NCBI GenBank assembly: GCA_038030265.1
Contig: CM075942.1
Span: forward strand, 39,894,751 to 39,958,750
From: Corythucha ciliata
Taxonomy: Eukaryota > Arthropoda > Insecta > Hemiptera > Tingidae
Length of the DNA stretch: 64,000 bases
Direction of reading: 5' to 3'
The notes under the pieces are model-generated. The model was not told the origin of the DNA, ran no database searches, and saw only the letters and a list, made by a program, of their open reading frames with translations. Within the stretch, counting starts at the first letter, position 1; each line of letters starts with the position of its first letter. This document shows, one piece after another, positions 35,399-47,229 of this stretch. Both the position numbers and the translations under genes were made by a program.

Positions 35399-35710
35399 TA
35401 AGGCGCGTCTACATAAGACGCAAGAATCCGTGGGCAGGGGGCCTATTCTCTAACAACAAGCAATATTTTTTTCGCCAGCCATGTGTTTATTTCATTCATT
35501 TGTTTGAAGAAAATCAATGAAATAAACATATGACTTCGAAAAAGCTATTGCTTCGGAGTTAGAGAATAAGCCCCCTGTACCCAAGAAAAAAAATACACAA
35601 CACATGGCTTAACAGTATTTCTGATCGTTGCTATTGACTACTGCACTGCGTTCTGGGTTCTGTAATGCGTCCTGTCCACGCGTTCTTGCAACTTATGTAG
35701 ATGGGCCTTA
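35399..35710. mobile_element. MITE inside the hAT (TCTACATAAGACGCAAG ends)
   Basis: Left end AAGGCGCGTCTACATAAGAC and inverted right end CTTATGTAGATGGGCCTTA. The TIR is shared with the 2.2-kb element at 42982-45143, so it is a probable deletion derivative or cousin. It carries another hairpin element, 35435-35577. Confidence 0.7.
35435..35577. mobile_element. Innermost nested MITE (CAGGGGGCCTATTCTCTAAC ends)
   Basis: 20-bp ends CAGGGGGCCTATTCTCTAAC / GTTAGAGAATAAGCCCCCTG and an inner inverted stretch (CATGTGTTTATTTCATT/AATGAAATAAACATATG). Third or fourth level of nesting. Confidence 0.75.
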
Positions 35711-36824
35711 AGAGTATAATATATACTAACTATATACATATACACACTTTGGGGTGGGACCTCTGCATCTTTTTGAATGCGCCCCCCCTTTGGAAAAATC
35801 CTGGATCCGCGCCTGCGAGTGAGACAGTGATCTTGTTCACACACGAACTACAATATACAATTCTATAAAGCGTGAATAGAAAAGAGTCGGAATTTGAAAT
35901 CCAACCACACATTGCACGTTGCACGTGGATTCGAATACGATAACAACGGAAAACAACCACCTTATAAGTTATCAAGAAAGCTCCAACGGACGTAAAACGT
36001 CATGAGTTCTTCGAATACGATTCTTTTCTTCCAAAGTTAAATTAAATTTATTGTTGTGTAAAATGAATTATATTTCATTTATTAAGATTGATTTCTTCCC
36101 CCCTCACATCATGAAAGCAGGCCAGATCATTTTAAAAATCGGCGATGGTCGGGAGGGCATGTGGTGTGGCGAATAAAAGCAATATTTAACGCTATTTCAG
36201 ACCTATGCAAATTCCTCATTATTCCACTTCGTTCGGAGCGTTCAGCTTTCTAAAGTTCCATTGTGACGAAAAGAGAATTATTCAAGTTAAATCAGAAATT
36301 AACGTCTGGAACGTCGGATTCCTTAACGTTCTGTTCGTCCGGCAAACGTTCCATGCGATCTGGGAAAGCCCAGGGGAAGGGAACTAGAGCGAAACGGAGC
36401 AGATGTAGAAGAATCAAAAGGTAGAAGGGAAAGCACGTGTCCAGCGCACGTGGAGTGCCACCACTACCCATTTGCACTTCTCACAAATTAAAGCCACTTG
36501 ATTATCCTTGTGCTTCAAAATTCTGCTAGAGAATTCAAAATAAAGACCTTCAAGTACTATTTATATTTTCAGAAAGGTTTAAGGTTGGTGGGGGATAGCA
36601 GGGGGCAAATGTTTGAAAAGATCGAGAAATCCATGTTATATCTGCTGGCGCTTCAGAATTCGGTTCAATAATTGTATGTAACACACGTCTGCATTCACCG
36701 CGAGAAATTTCTCAAAAAAAAATTAAGGGGAATGGGTATTGAGGGATTACATTTGAAAAACGCTGAATTTCACTCGACTTGGGTAAACGATTTTGAGGAA
36801 AATATAAATGATTGGATAGAATGT

Positions 36825-36957
36825 TTGGCCCATTTTCACCATGAAAATTGATCACGCTTAAAATTGATCGTGATTAGGTGTCAATAGCGACCCATATGAA
36901 TTCTGATGAAATTGTTTACGTAGTAATCATGATTAGTCGTTGATCGTAGTTAAGACT
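36825..36957. mobile_element. Diverged MITE, family G (copy 1)
   Basis: GGCCCATTTTCACCA..AAAATTGATC left end and the body ATATGAATTCTGAT match the copies at 39151-39298 and 52342-52491; the right end is decayed. Confidence 0.6.
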
Positions 36958-37593
36958 GAGCATGTAAATAATTAGAATGTACTGTACACGCATTTTTAAA
37001 AACAGAAAATTCCTATTAACTGAGGGAAAATACATGTACGTGCAAAAACCGTCAAAAAGTTATCGTCAAATTGACGTAAAAATGCGCACGTGTTGGTATT
37101 TCATCAGAAATTTACGTTAAATTCTGGGAAAATACATACACGTGCAATAACCACAAAAATATTATCGTCAAATTAACGTTAAAATTCACACGTGCCATAT
37201 TTTACCAAAGCTTAACGTAAAATTAAGGGAAAATAAATTTACGTGAAATAACCGCTAAAATATTATCGTCAAATTAACGTTAAAAAACGCACGTGCGTTA
37301 TTTTACCAAGATTTGACGTTAAATTCACGTGAATTACGCACTCGTTTAATTTACGTTCATTAATTCACGTTAATATTTCGTGAAAATAACGAATAATACG
37401 TAATTTTCACGGCCAACACCAAAAATTAACGTAAATTTCACGTGTTTTTGCTACTTGGGATAAGGTGTAGCCTGGTGTCCAACCAAGCGGGACAATTTTA
37501 CACCGCACCTTTTAACTTTTATAGAAGTTGAAATGAATAAATAAAAACGCCTTACAAAAAATGATAATAAAATAAAAACACTAAGCCAGGTGT

Positions 37594-37858
37594 AGTCAAG
37601 GTGACTAAATTTTCTATAGGTGCCGCAGATCACGAGCAGTCCCAACCATGTCCCAACCGCGATTGCAGTACATTATTAATTGTTATTGGCCTGTGATTTT
37701 TGAGAATTCATAAACTTTAATTTCAAAATTAACTTGCTCTGCTGCTCTGGGGTGAGCAATCGGGAGCAAAGGACTGCTGGTGACGTCAGTCTCCACCCCT
37801 CCCGTCCGAAGGGCAGTGGGAAATCTGCGGCACCTATAGTAAAGTTTAGTCACCTTGG
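37594..37858. mobile_element. MITE, family J (copy 1)
   Basis: Inverted ends TCAAGGTGACTAAATTTTCT / AGTTTAGTCACCTTG and CTATAGGTGCCGCAGAT enclose a body with GGTGACGTCAGTCTCCACCC. A second copy is at 59317-59560. Confidence 0.75.
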
Positions 37859-38748
37859 GTGTAGTAATCGTCTAGGAGAGTTTTAATTCTACAGTTGCTT
37901 CAAGCCGAGTTTGGCTTCACTTTGGACCACTTCGAAGAAACGGAGACGTTAGGGATCCCGATTCTACCCAAAGATCGCTCACACCGCACCCCGCCCCGTA
38001 ACCAACTCTTCCCTAGCTCATTTACCCACGTAGATAGGGTAAATGACCATCGATTTTGGGTCTGGCTCGGAGGCCCTCTAGTGGTAGTGTTTTGTGATGT
38101 TATAACCCCCACCTCACTCCCTAACACCCTTTATTTGTCATTAGGCCACGTCGTAGTTACTGGAGTTTCTCTTCTTGAGAGGGCTGATGAGGCTCCGACC
38201 ACCGCCGTGGAGAGAAAATCCGGGCCCAGGCGAGGGACTTCATACAATCATAAACTGTAGTACAATCGTATTCGACCAAATCAGCCGTACTTTCATTTCC
38301 GAATTCCCGCACTTTCGATTCTCACGGAACTCTGAAAAAAAAAAGCTCTGCTGTTTCGCTGACAATTGAAGATTATGTTGAAGAGGCAGTGGAAACCAGC
38401 CAGTGTTGGGGAAGCCTGAACAGAGTTTCAGCTTTTCTACCCCTCCCCGCTCACCACACTACTCATGTACATCACACGTGGAGTCCATTAAGTCCATCTA
38501 TCAGTCTATCGACTTATCGAGTGAAAAAATATCAATCGAACATGAAACAAATGGACAATGCTGAGGGCGTTTTGCATGCGATGTGGTTTCGAATGAGTTA
38601 AAATCTGAGACCGGTTGCAAGTTGCAAGATGGGCTAAATACCGCGCTTTGGGCTATTTCTGGAGGGTACTTCGCGGTTAAAATTGAGGAAAAGGGCTAAA
38701 TCGTGGTTCAGGGAAGTTAAAGCAACTAAAACCAAGACTTACACACAT

Positions 38749-38826
38749 TTAGTCCGGGGGCCCACCGTAACCGTATGATAAATCCGTATCATCTGATCGA
38801 GCTTGAAACCATCATCACGACGTTGG
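38749..38826. repeat. Direct repeat (GGGCCCACCG..CACGACGTT), copy 1
   Basis: About 75 bp (TTAGTCCGGG.GCCCACCG, AATCCGTATCATCTGATCG, CTTGAAACCAT) recur at 39433-39504 in the same orientation, with substitutions and a 7-bp length difference. Confidence 0.75.
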
Positions 38827-39150
38827 AGGAAAATACTAGCAAGGATCCCCGAAATTACACAAATTGATTTCGAATCGTGGGCTGAATCAAATATTTAACA
38901 TGTACGACGACTGATGAGCTCCTGTAATTACGTTCTATATTCTCCAGGTCGGATGGAATGAAATCGCCGAAAGGAGTCAGATCACCGTCCAGCCGGATAC
39001 CAAGTCTGCATATCATGTTCCTTCATCCAAGTATACCCCAAAAAATCCCCACTTTTCCATCTTCAAAGGAGGCCCCCTCTGACGGGGTCCGCCCCCCCTC
39101 GCAGCTACCTGGGCACGCTTCTGTGCTCATTTGTCGTTTCTGTAGGCTAA

Positions 39151-39298
39151 GGCCCATTTTCACCAACAAAATTGATCTCGTTCAAAGTTGATCGCGATTA
39201 GTTGCCAATGACAACCAATATGAATTCTGATATAAGTGTTTACATTGTAATCGTGATCATAAGTTGATCGTGGTTTAAGAAGTTGGTGAAATCGGGCC
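39151..39298. mobile_element. TAA-flanked MITE, family G (copy 2)
   Basis: GGCCCATTTTCACCAAC and inverted GTTGGTGAAATCGGGCC ends with TAA at 39148-39150 and 39299-39301; inner GATC-rich arms. Confidence 0.8.
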
Positions 39299-39432
39299 TA
39301 AATTTGCGGCAATAGAGCCAAATTTACAGGGACGGAATGGTTTGATCCGCCGAGACCTCGTACTTTTAAGAAGCCGGAAATTTTGTTATATCGGTCAATA
39401 AATATACATATAGAGTATGAAGATGTTCCCCA

Positions 39433-39504
39433 TTAGTCCGGGAGCCCACCGTACGAAAAATCCGTATCATCTGATCGCGCTTGAAACCATTATCACGACG
39501 TTAG
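39433..39504. repeat. Direct repeat, copy 2
   Basis: Partner of 38749-38826. Confidence 0.75.
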
Positions 39505-39632
39505 TAATAAACGACAGACAATTTCAGTGGGACATAGAGGGACGACAGCATTTGAAGTTTGCAAAATTTGTGCCCCGGCATCCTTTAGACCTTTAGACAG
39601 ATTTTATTGATCTTGAACTCTGTTGTGTAATA

Positions 39633-40446
39633 CACGATTTCCGTGGAAAAAGCGAAGGTTTAGAACTGCAGGTTATGGGTTTATTTCTAGTTGCCTAGAG
39701 CCTCTTTAACAGTATATTTTGTTTTACATTACTAGCATTACTACGAGTGTATTTCGGTTTCAAATACTACATGATTTTTGAGTTTTTCGTTTATTTCGAG
39801 TCTGCAATAGACGATTTCCACTCATGCGCTCTCCAGTCCTACTTCAACAGTTTTGCAACCCGCTTAGGCCAGGTTATGGGTTACTCTTGTCTTGTGCTGT
39901 GTAAAGTGAACTTATTTTCCTCTCATTCTCGTCAAACTGAAACCAGATTTGCAGTTATTCAATTCTGATTTTATTCTTCAGCCTCCGTCTCACGAAACGT
40001 TCCGATGAAAACTCGTCGTTCCGGGGGCACCTTAACATGAAGTCCCATCATAGTTGCGCATTTATCACACTCCTTCACATGTACTTTCTCTTCCCTTTTT
40101 CCTCAATTTGAGACGTTTTCAGTAAAGTGCCGGTAAGGTTGAGGGAAAGGGATAAATTTAGTAGCTGGGTCAAAACCAGGTCGACCCGGAATGGAAGAAC
40201 TCGTACAGTCACCGAAGCAGCAATAGTATCGCATTTTTCTGACTTTAGATGAGAAGCACGCGAAGGAAGTGTAATTGCAGACTCGAAATAAACGAAAAAC
40301 TCAAAAAATCATGTAGTATTTGAAACCAAAAACACTCGTAGTAATGCTAGTAATGTGAAAAAAAATACTGTTAAAGAGGCTCTAGGCAGCTAGAAATAAA
40401 CCCATAACCTGCAATTCTAAACCTTCGCTTTTTCCACGGAAATCGT
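39633..40446. mobile_element. Foldback element with ~175-bp arms
   Basis: Arm 39633-39811 (ACGATTTCCGTGG.. to CGAGTCTGCAAT) is the inverted complement of 40272-40446 with about 95% agreement; the 460-bp centre is unique. It lies directly against the 5' limit of the Gypsy pol remnant. Confidence 0.8.
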
Positions 40447-40450
40447 CTAT

Positions 40451-42758
40451 TTGTTAAGTCGAGATGTTAACCCTGCCGGTTGTGATAACGACACTCCAGT
40501 CGATACTGAAGTAGAAATGCAAGTCGCATTACTAGTTAAAAACTTGCCCATGTCAGACGAGTGCTGGGAGTCGATTAAGACCACGTCTAAAACGGATAGT
40601 GTTATAGTGAAATTAAGAGATTATTTAGCTAATGGTTGGCCTAAGAGTTATAAGGAAGTTGATAATGAAGTAAAGCCTTACTATGAGCTAAAATTATCAT
40701 TGAGTGAAATTACCGGAGTAATCTTTTACAACAATAGAATTCTAATTCCCGACAAATTGAAACGAGAAATGCTTAAGAAATTGCATACTGAACATCCAGG
40801 AATAAATAGAATGCTTAAAGCCCTGTACACACGGAGACAGAAATGTCATAACACAAGTCATAACATCTCGAAGCAAGATATTGTACGCCATTTCTGTCAA
40901 GCCCCTTGTGTTCACACGAGGACATTTATGTCATGACGTGGTAGCCTGTTGGTAATCTCTGATTCAGTGAATGAATCGAATGAATTGTCTCATTGCTTTA
41001 TAGCTCTTGTGTTCACTTTGTTTTTAATTTTAACTATTCTTTTCGGAACGAAATCCCCAATACCATTTTCTTTCGTTCGCAATTGAAGTACATACCTTCT
41101 TTTTTTAAAATAAAAATTGTCCGCTCCTCCTGTGCTCAGAAGTTCAATAGTTTTGGTAGAGTAGTTTGCTAAAATCGTGTTCCTACAAGGAGAATTCATC
41201 ATTCCAATTTATTTCGTGGTGTTGAAAGCGGTAGCTGACACCACGGCAGCTAGTTCTGCTCTTCACGCAATAAAGACTGTCCAAAATAAAAGATAAGGAT
41301 GGACAAATAGACGGTATAAGAGTAGCTGTTTCGTGAAATTCTTAATGCAATTTAATGAAATACATCTAGTTGTTTTATTACAAACTTGTTTAGTACAGGT
41401 AAAGGCACTCACGCATCTCATGTGGGTGTCATGTCATGAGTGGTGCCATTACTGCCTCACGACTCCAATCCATTTTTTTCCAAACTTCACTTGAACATTG
41501 AAACAACAGAACGCTCAACAACAACAAGTTACAAGCTCACTTCCACGGTTGGGTTAAAAGGGAAGGTTACTAGACATTTCTGTCTAGAAAGATGTTACCG
41601 TAGAATTCTCAAAATTTGTTATGACAGATATGGTATGACATCAAATGTTATGACTTTTTCGTGTTCACACGGAGACTTTTTTGTCATGCCACGGATGTCA
41701 TGACAGAAAAGTCTCCGTGTGTACAGGCTTTAACAGAGCAGAGATGACCTTATTTTGGTTAGGAATTAATCAGGACATTAAACACTACGTTAAGTCATGT
41801 AAAACTTGTCTCAAGTATCAAAGTAACAAAGTCAAGCTTGTGATGACGTCTAAAAAAATTCCCAAGTTACCGTGGATGGAAGTGGCTTGTGACGCTTTTG
41901 AACTCCATGGGAAAAATTATTTAGTCCTAGTATTTGAGTAATTATATAGAAGTATTAAGTTTGCCGAATTTAAGTAGCTCAATAGTAGTAGAAAAAATAA
42001 AATCAGTGTTTGCTCGCCACGGCATCCCGCTAGTTTTGTACTCTGATGGAGCATTGTACTTTGCTTCCGAAATTTTTAGGGAGTTTTCATTGGAGTGGGG
42101 GTTTAAGCATGTGAAGTCGAGTCCACACTATCCACGATCCAATGGGTTGGCTGAAAGTGCGGTAAAGACCGTGAAGAAAATATTCCTAAAGGCCCTAGCC
42201 CTAGATTCACACGAAGATCCTTACCTAGCGCTACTCAATCATCATAATACACCTCGAGGGAAAATTCATTCACCTGCGAGTAATCTAATGGTTAGAAATT
42301 TGCGTACGAATATACCATGTACGTTCAAGAACTTGATCCCTCGAATAACGTACAAAGAGGACAGGAAATGGTTAAGGTCGCAGAAAGAAAAGACAAAGAC
42401 TCTCCACGATCGAGCAGCCCGTTTTCGCCAACCGTTCAAGACAGGCCAGGAAGTAATGTTCAAAAAGCTCCCCAATGCTACTTGCAGCAGAGGTCAAATC
42501 ACTGGTACAGCGGGCATCAATTCCTACATGGTTAAAGGAGATCATCAACGAGAATACAGGCGCAACGAGTTCCACATTATCCCAGCGAGGGCGAGGAACC
42601 CATCTGCAGAAGAGAGGCAAGTAGGAAATGATTCGACAGCCCAAACAACTCGAAACGTGGCAGGCAGTCACGCGCCGCTTGCCGAAACGAATGCCAGAGT
42701 GAGAGGTGTCAGTAGGGTGGGTAGAACAATAAAAAAGCCATTGAGATTCGTTGATTAA
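40451..42758 (+). pseudogene. Ty3/Gypsy-type retrotransposon pol 3' part (integrase), interrupted
   Basis: Starts at the end of the RNase H region (LSRDVNPAG) and gives the integrase zinc-finger half (HTEHPG) up to 40818. It is then cut by a 911-bp insertion and resumes at 41734 with FWLGINQDIKHYVKSCKTC, the rest of the HHCC finger. Across the TTAA target the frame is continuous once the insertion is ignored. A second break, near 41935, shifts frame inside the catalytic core. After it come FARHGIP, SDGALYF and SSPHYPRSNGLAE, which hold two of the three acidic catalytic residues. The C-terminal tail ends at 42758. Reverse transcriptase is missing. A polypurine tract (AAAGAGGGGAGGTG) leads to the 3' LTR at 42879. 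Confidence 0.85.
40819..41729. mobile_element. 911-bp TTAA-flanked transposon inside the integrase
   Basis: Ends AGCCCTGTACACACGGAGAC and GTCTCCGTGTGTACAGGCT are inverted; TTAA is duplicated at 40815-40818 and 41730-41733. Both ends contain extra inner copies of TTCACACG.GGAC and GTCAT(A/G)AC words. No transposase. TTAA duplication suggests piggyBac- or Kolobok-type machinery; a 3-bp TTA (PIF/Harbinger) duplication cannot be excluded. Confidence 0.85.
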
Positions 42759-42981
42759 TGTTTTAGTTAAGGTGCTACTGTTAATGAGGTTGATTGTCAA
42801 AACCTTACATGTTTGTAGTTTTAGTTTCATTATTGTTATTGTAAACTTGTAATCTATTTATTTCAAAGAGGGGAGGTGATGTATAAATCATGACGTCACA
42901 GCAAGCAATGTACTTAGAGATAAGAGATAACCAAAAGAGAACCTAGCAGTGTCACTGTACTGAAACGCGGAATACAAATTT

Positions 42982-45143
42982 AAAGCCCCGTCTACATAAG
43001 ACGCAAGGACGCCGCCGCAGGACGCAACGCAGAACGCAGGAAGCAACGCGAATTTCAGCCAACTCTCGCGTCCGCGGTTGCGTTCAGCCAATCGCATTTA
43101 AGTTTAGAAGGCAGGGTCTAGGTTTGAGGTTCTTTCCACTGCTACATTGATTGTTAAAATTTTCAAAATCCCGAAATTATCAAAAACAAATGTTTAATCA
43201 TATTTTTAAACACATAGAACTCCACTCGCCCATGGGTCCCTGTTTTCTTCTTCAGTTTAGAGTTGTTAATTATTTTATCTAAAAATGCTCATTGTCGTCT
43301 ATATAGAACGTTTGAGTTAGCGTTGTGGGACGCTGCACAGAACGCAGGACGCAACGCAGAGTTGAACCAATGTCAACTTCTCGCGTCAACTTCTTGCGTT
43401 CGGCCAATAGCATTTGATGTTGAGTAGCCGTCGTCAAGTTTGAACCAATAGAATTCAACTGTGGTGAAATAGGCCCCGCCTACTAGAAGATATTTCCGGC
43501 TCACTTCAAGATATTTTTGGGCATCTCCAATATTTTTTTTCTTCCATGAGTTTGGAGGTTCTTTCTACCCGGCAACTGCTATCAAAATCAAATAACTCAG
43601 CTCGCCATTTCCTTCTAGATTTTGTTTTAAAAAGTGTATTTATCAAAAAGTGTATTATTTCAAAATGAAAAAGTGGTCTACTGATGAAGTGATGGATCTT
43701 ATTGTCCTGGTAAAAACAAATCCTGGGCTGTACTCAAAGAGGGCATCGCAACACAAAATCACGAAGGACAAAGAAAGTCGGTATTATCACCACAAAGTGA
43801 CAGACCGCAGAAGAGGCCAAGAAAATATTTGGAAGACGAAGACGTTGGGGCTCTGCCTTCGAATCATTCAATTATACATTGGGGAGAGTGCCTGAAGGTA
43901 GAAAAATTAGAGTCATTGGTGCTTGAAGAACTAGCAGTGATGATGTCACCATAAACATAAATTAAAACCCTTTTTTTTATTATGTCATACTAGTCTTGTA
44001 AGAAACATTAGTTTTTTTTAATTAATTAGTGATTCTCAAATAAATGTACCTACAAGTTTGAAGAACGTATTTAATTCACTCAAAATACAGGGTGTATGTC
44101 GGCATTTGGATGATTTTGTACTGTTCAGTACACGGCTAATAGTAGGGGATAGTGGTTGGGAAGGTCCTATTGTCTACAAGATCGTAGCACCCCCACAACT
44201 TGGTGTGTACTATAGTACTATACGAATACCAATTACGAAAACATGCAGTTCCTGGTAGTAAGTACCTTATATTTATGGATCTATTTGTTTTTACGTTAAA
44301 TACTGGGGTATCTAGGTAATGTTACCCGAATATCAGAAAATTTTAAAGATTCCCTGTCTTGACTGGCAAAATATTTGGTAGTAAATCAAGCAATATTGCC
44401 TTGCAAACTTCCGGGATGTAATTTTATAAGCAGTTGCAGTTGAGCACCCGACTCGAAACATCCATGTCCACGGACTGCATCCGAATCGTCCGAATAACTA
44501 TAAACGAATCGTTATAAGTACAAGTAAATGAATATGCAATATACGCTACCAGGGTGAACTTACGAAAGCGTTCACACCAATAGAATAAAGCAACTGGTGA
44601 AGGAGTTCGGTTGCTTTTCTTCTCGAGATGTGGAGTCACCCTTTCAAGAAGATCCTCGAATTTCGAAGGTCACATCCCCGTAACTCAAAAAACTCCTCGT
44701 GATCCGCGATTATCAATGTTTCAAATAATGTTTCATAGAAGCCGAACATTATTGTTTCGTTAATGCACGAAGCCACCACTGACGAACCCTTCTTCTATAT
44801 TATTTTTCCCTCAGCCGAATTTTGAAGACCATCGCCGAAACACAGATGGTGAATAACGTGGCAACGTCCTAACTTTTTAGCTATCTTATCCATAAAATGA
44901 TTAAATTGACATGAAAGTGTGAAAATACATTGCTGACTGGAATTAGAGGAGTACGATAACCTAACAATATCAAGATAAAGTGATTAGAACTTCTCTTTCA
45001 CTTTTTATTTTATAACGTGACATATGATTGGCTCAACGCAACGAGCCTTGCGTTTTATGTAGACAGTGAAAAGTGGACTTGCTTCCTGCGTTCTGCGCTG
45101 CGTCCTGCGACGGCGTCCTTGCGTCTTATGTAGACGGGGCTTT
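42982..45143. mobile_element. 2.2-kb MADF-bearing element with 32-bp TIRs
   Basis: AAAGCCCCGTCTACATAAGA and its complement through GACGCAAGGACGCC lie at both ends. Subterminal GACGCAACGCAGAACGCAGG words recur (43010-43060, 43330-43360, 45088-45115). The flank is TTA/TTTA-like but not a clean duplication. A MADF-type ORF remnant is inside, as in PIF/Harbinger elements whose second ORF is Myb/SANT/MADF. The DDE transposase ORF is absent, so it is non-autonomous. Confidence 0.75.
43665..43954 (+). pseudogene. MADF-like DNA-binding ORF, internally deleted
   Basis: ATG at 43665 opens with KKWSTDEVMDLIVLVKTNPG, the first helix of a MADF/Myb-SANT domain (W..e..LI.lv...P.LY). After about 60 codons the frame shifts; the second frame (RPQKRPRKYLEDEDVG..) ends LEELAVMMSP at the stop 43952-43954. 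The middle of the domain is lost. Confidence 0.5.
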
Positions 45144-45309
45144 ATGGTTCATAGTTCATCGTGTTGTTTTATTTCACAAAAACATAACACACTCAACGAG
45201 AGTTTTTGTATGGAATCTAGTAAAACATAAACAAAACATTGAAACATGTGAGGAGGGGGGACAGCATGTCAGTAGGACAGACAGTTTAGACTCGAAGTGC
45301 TTGCCTTCA

Positions 45310-45560
45310 GAAGCCTCGAATTGGTGATTTATCAATTTTAGCTTCGAATTATATTTCAATTTTAGCTTCGAATGATTTCAAGTTTTAGCCACGAAATAAG
45401 CGCTGTTTATCAATTTTAGCCGCGAATCAGCGTTTTTCTCTTTTTTTTTAGTCATGAATTAGAGCTTTTTTCAACTTTAGGCATGAACTAACGCTTCGTG
45501 TTAATTTTAACAGCTGTTTCTCAATTTTAGCAGTGGATTTGCTCGATGTAAAGCACATTC
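45310..45560 (-). repeat. Degenerate ~30-bp array, inverted block
   Basis: TCAATTTTAGCCGCGAAT units: the complement of the array at 2325-3325. Confidence 0.7.
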
Positions 45561-46358
45561 GTTTTGTCTGCATTTTAGCTCTGCAAAAGGGCCTCCATAA
45601 GCCGCGAATTAGATTATGTTTTTGCGGAAAGGACCACGATTCTAAATGCAGCCAACGTCTGTGTGACCTCCCCTGGATCCGCACCTTTCATGTAAACCAC
45701 CTTTAATACAATCATTAGTGAGTAATGAGGGGGCGGAGCTAAAGGTTTTGATAGGGGCGATCATCCCAATCGTCACCCCTAGAATCCGCGCCTGCCTGCA
45801 ACTCTTGTTGTCACCAGAATTCTTTATGGTTGGTCCCTTTTGTGATGTTGAAACCTGTTGAGTTTTCAGGGTTTCTTTGAATGCTTTAAATGGGGCTTTA
45901 AATGTCGAAAAGCAGTAAGGTACCAGATTGTCAAAAAGTTGAAGTATCAACATTTGAATTTTCATAACTAATTTGCTATACCGCAAATTCACAAAAAGTG
46001 AGCACGAGGAGTTCCCTACTATAAACGATAAAATTTAAGTCTGAGAGTTACATTACTTGTGTAGTACTAGCACGGTAAAATTATGTGTGTCGACGTGGTC
46101 AAGCTGGTGGCTGTCAAGCCGTAACTATCCCTTCAAAAATTGTTTTTGTTTTTTGTTCCAAATTGCGGTTCATATAAATGATTTCCAGAGGAATAGCCCT
46201 TTCTCTTGCAATCTATACTATACGAGTTTACTTCGAAGAGGTTAATCGTAATTTTTGAGTCATTAAAATTGCAATTGGCCATGTTGTCGTGGAGGTATAT
46301 GTTGTTGTCTCTCCACAATAATTGTTTTTATTTCTTTCTGGTTCTTGGTCTAATCGAT

Positions 46359-46384
46359 TTTCTGCCTGTCTAGGCGATCATCAG
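46359..46384 (-). ncRNA. Hammerhead core in the left Penelope arm
   Basis: Minus strand: CTGATGA, a stem II of GCC/GGC with loop TAGACA, then GAAA. Same architecture as 47394-47419 with one changed base before the stem. Confidence 0.5.
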
Positions 46385-46824
46385 GACCCTAATTAATACA
46401 CCATCTTTGGTACAAAGGCAACCCTCTTTGAATAAATACATTTAAAACTGAAACCTAATTATCACAGATAGGATCAAATTTTGCACTACTTACATTATTA
46501 AAATAAGTTTTTGTGTTTCTTCTACACTCGTTGACTTCCTCTACTATTTTAAATAGAGAAAGATTTATTTTTATTTCGACAGCTGGGAATGAGAGGGAGA
46601 AGAGAGATTAGTGGTGACGAGCTCCCCTCCTGTCTTTCATTGAGACATGCTATCCCGTCTCTGCACAATTCCATTTTTATATGGTGAGATTTAACCGGCT
46701 CCTGCAAAGGAAACCCCGCTGAATGGCCGACTTTCAATTCCCTACATCGGAAGTATAATAATAATAATAATAATAAATTCTGCGGAAGTATGGTTATGAT
46801 GCAGCATGCAGTAGCGCAGCATCG

Positions 46825-47229
46825 TTGCGGTCTCTTTTCTCCAGACCAAAGGATGCGGTCGACGTGAGGGAGAAGAGCGGGGTATGTCGACTGACTTGCG
46901 GAAGCTGTGAGACTGCAACATATTGCGGCAAAACGGAACGGGCGTTCAAAACGCGCTGGAAGGAGCATTTGGAGAGCGGTCAGTCAAAATTCAAGGACCA
47001 TGTTTCTGCTTGTGGGGGAAATGTCCGACATGTGGCCGAGGTCATACAGACCACTCATAAAAAGGGTCAATTTGTAAGCGCGTTAGAGGCTCTCCATATA
47101 AAAATGGAATTGTGCAGAGACGGGATAGCATGTCTCAATGAAAGACAGGAGGGGAGCTCGTCACCACTAATCTCTCTTCTCCGTCACATTCCCAGCTGTC
47201 GAAATAAAAATAAATCTTTCCCTATTTAA
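46825..47229 (+). pseudogene. Penelope-like GIY-YIG endonuclease domain
   Basis: The reading holds LFSRPKDAVDVREKSGV, then CRLTCGSCETATYCGKTERA and FKTRWKEHL. This is the GIY-YIG endonuclease of Penelope-like retroelements with its CX2C insert, catalytic-region Arg and the R..EH motif. GIY is changed to GVC and YVG to YCG, so activity is uncertain. The stop is at 47227-47229, within the right arm. The reverse transcriptase that normally precedes it is absent. Confidence 0.8.

Larger units (their letters stand above)
34106..35815 (+). mobile_element. hAT transposon, decayed, with 8-bp target duplication
   Basis: Ends CAGGCGCGGATCCAG (34106-34120) and CTGGATCCGCGCCTG (35801-35815) are perfect inverted complements. 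CGAGTGAG is duplicated at 34098-34105 and 35816-35823. An 8-bp duplication and CAGG-type ends define hAT. The 1.7-kb body has the C-terminal part of a transposase and carries a nested MITE pair (35399-35710). Confidence 0.9.
31606..37460. mobile_element. Outer TIR pair (TCCCAAGTAGCAAA) with ACGTGAAAT-rich ends
   Basis: TATCCCAAGTAGCAAA at 31604-31619 and its inverted form ending in GGGATA at 37462 sit at the outer edges of two similar ~430-bp domains (31606-32020 and 36995-37460). Both are saturated with ACGTAAATTT, ACGTGAAAT and TTAACGT words. TA borders both ends. The simplest reading is one 5.9-kb element enlarged by later insertions (hAT at 34106, MITEs). Two independent solo ends are possible. 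No transposase of its own was found. The ends resemble those of the 8557 element. Confidence 0.45.
42879..45330 (+). mobile_element. 3' LTR of the Gypsy element, split by an insertion
   Basis: After the polypurine tract the LTR begins TGTATAAATCATGACGTCAC at 42879 and runs to about 42981. It seems to resume at 45144 (ATGGTTCATAGTTCATCG) after the 2.2-kb element. Its 3' end is not certain: no 5' LTR is present for comparison. Confidence 0.5.

Noticed and set aside
38184..38217. Hammerhead-like CTGATGA..GAAA
   Set aside because: Stem II does not pair next to the core (G opposite A), and no terminal repeat or retroelement ORF lies nearby.
45655..45795. Second hAT element from GGATCCGCACCT and ATCCGCGCCTG
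   Set aside because: Both motifs have the same orientation, so they are not a TIR pair; probably separate decayed ends.
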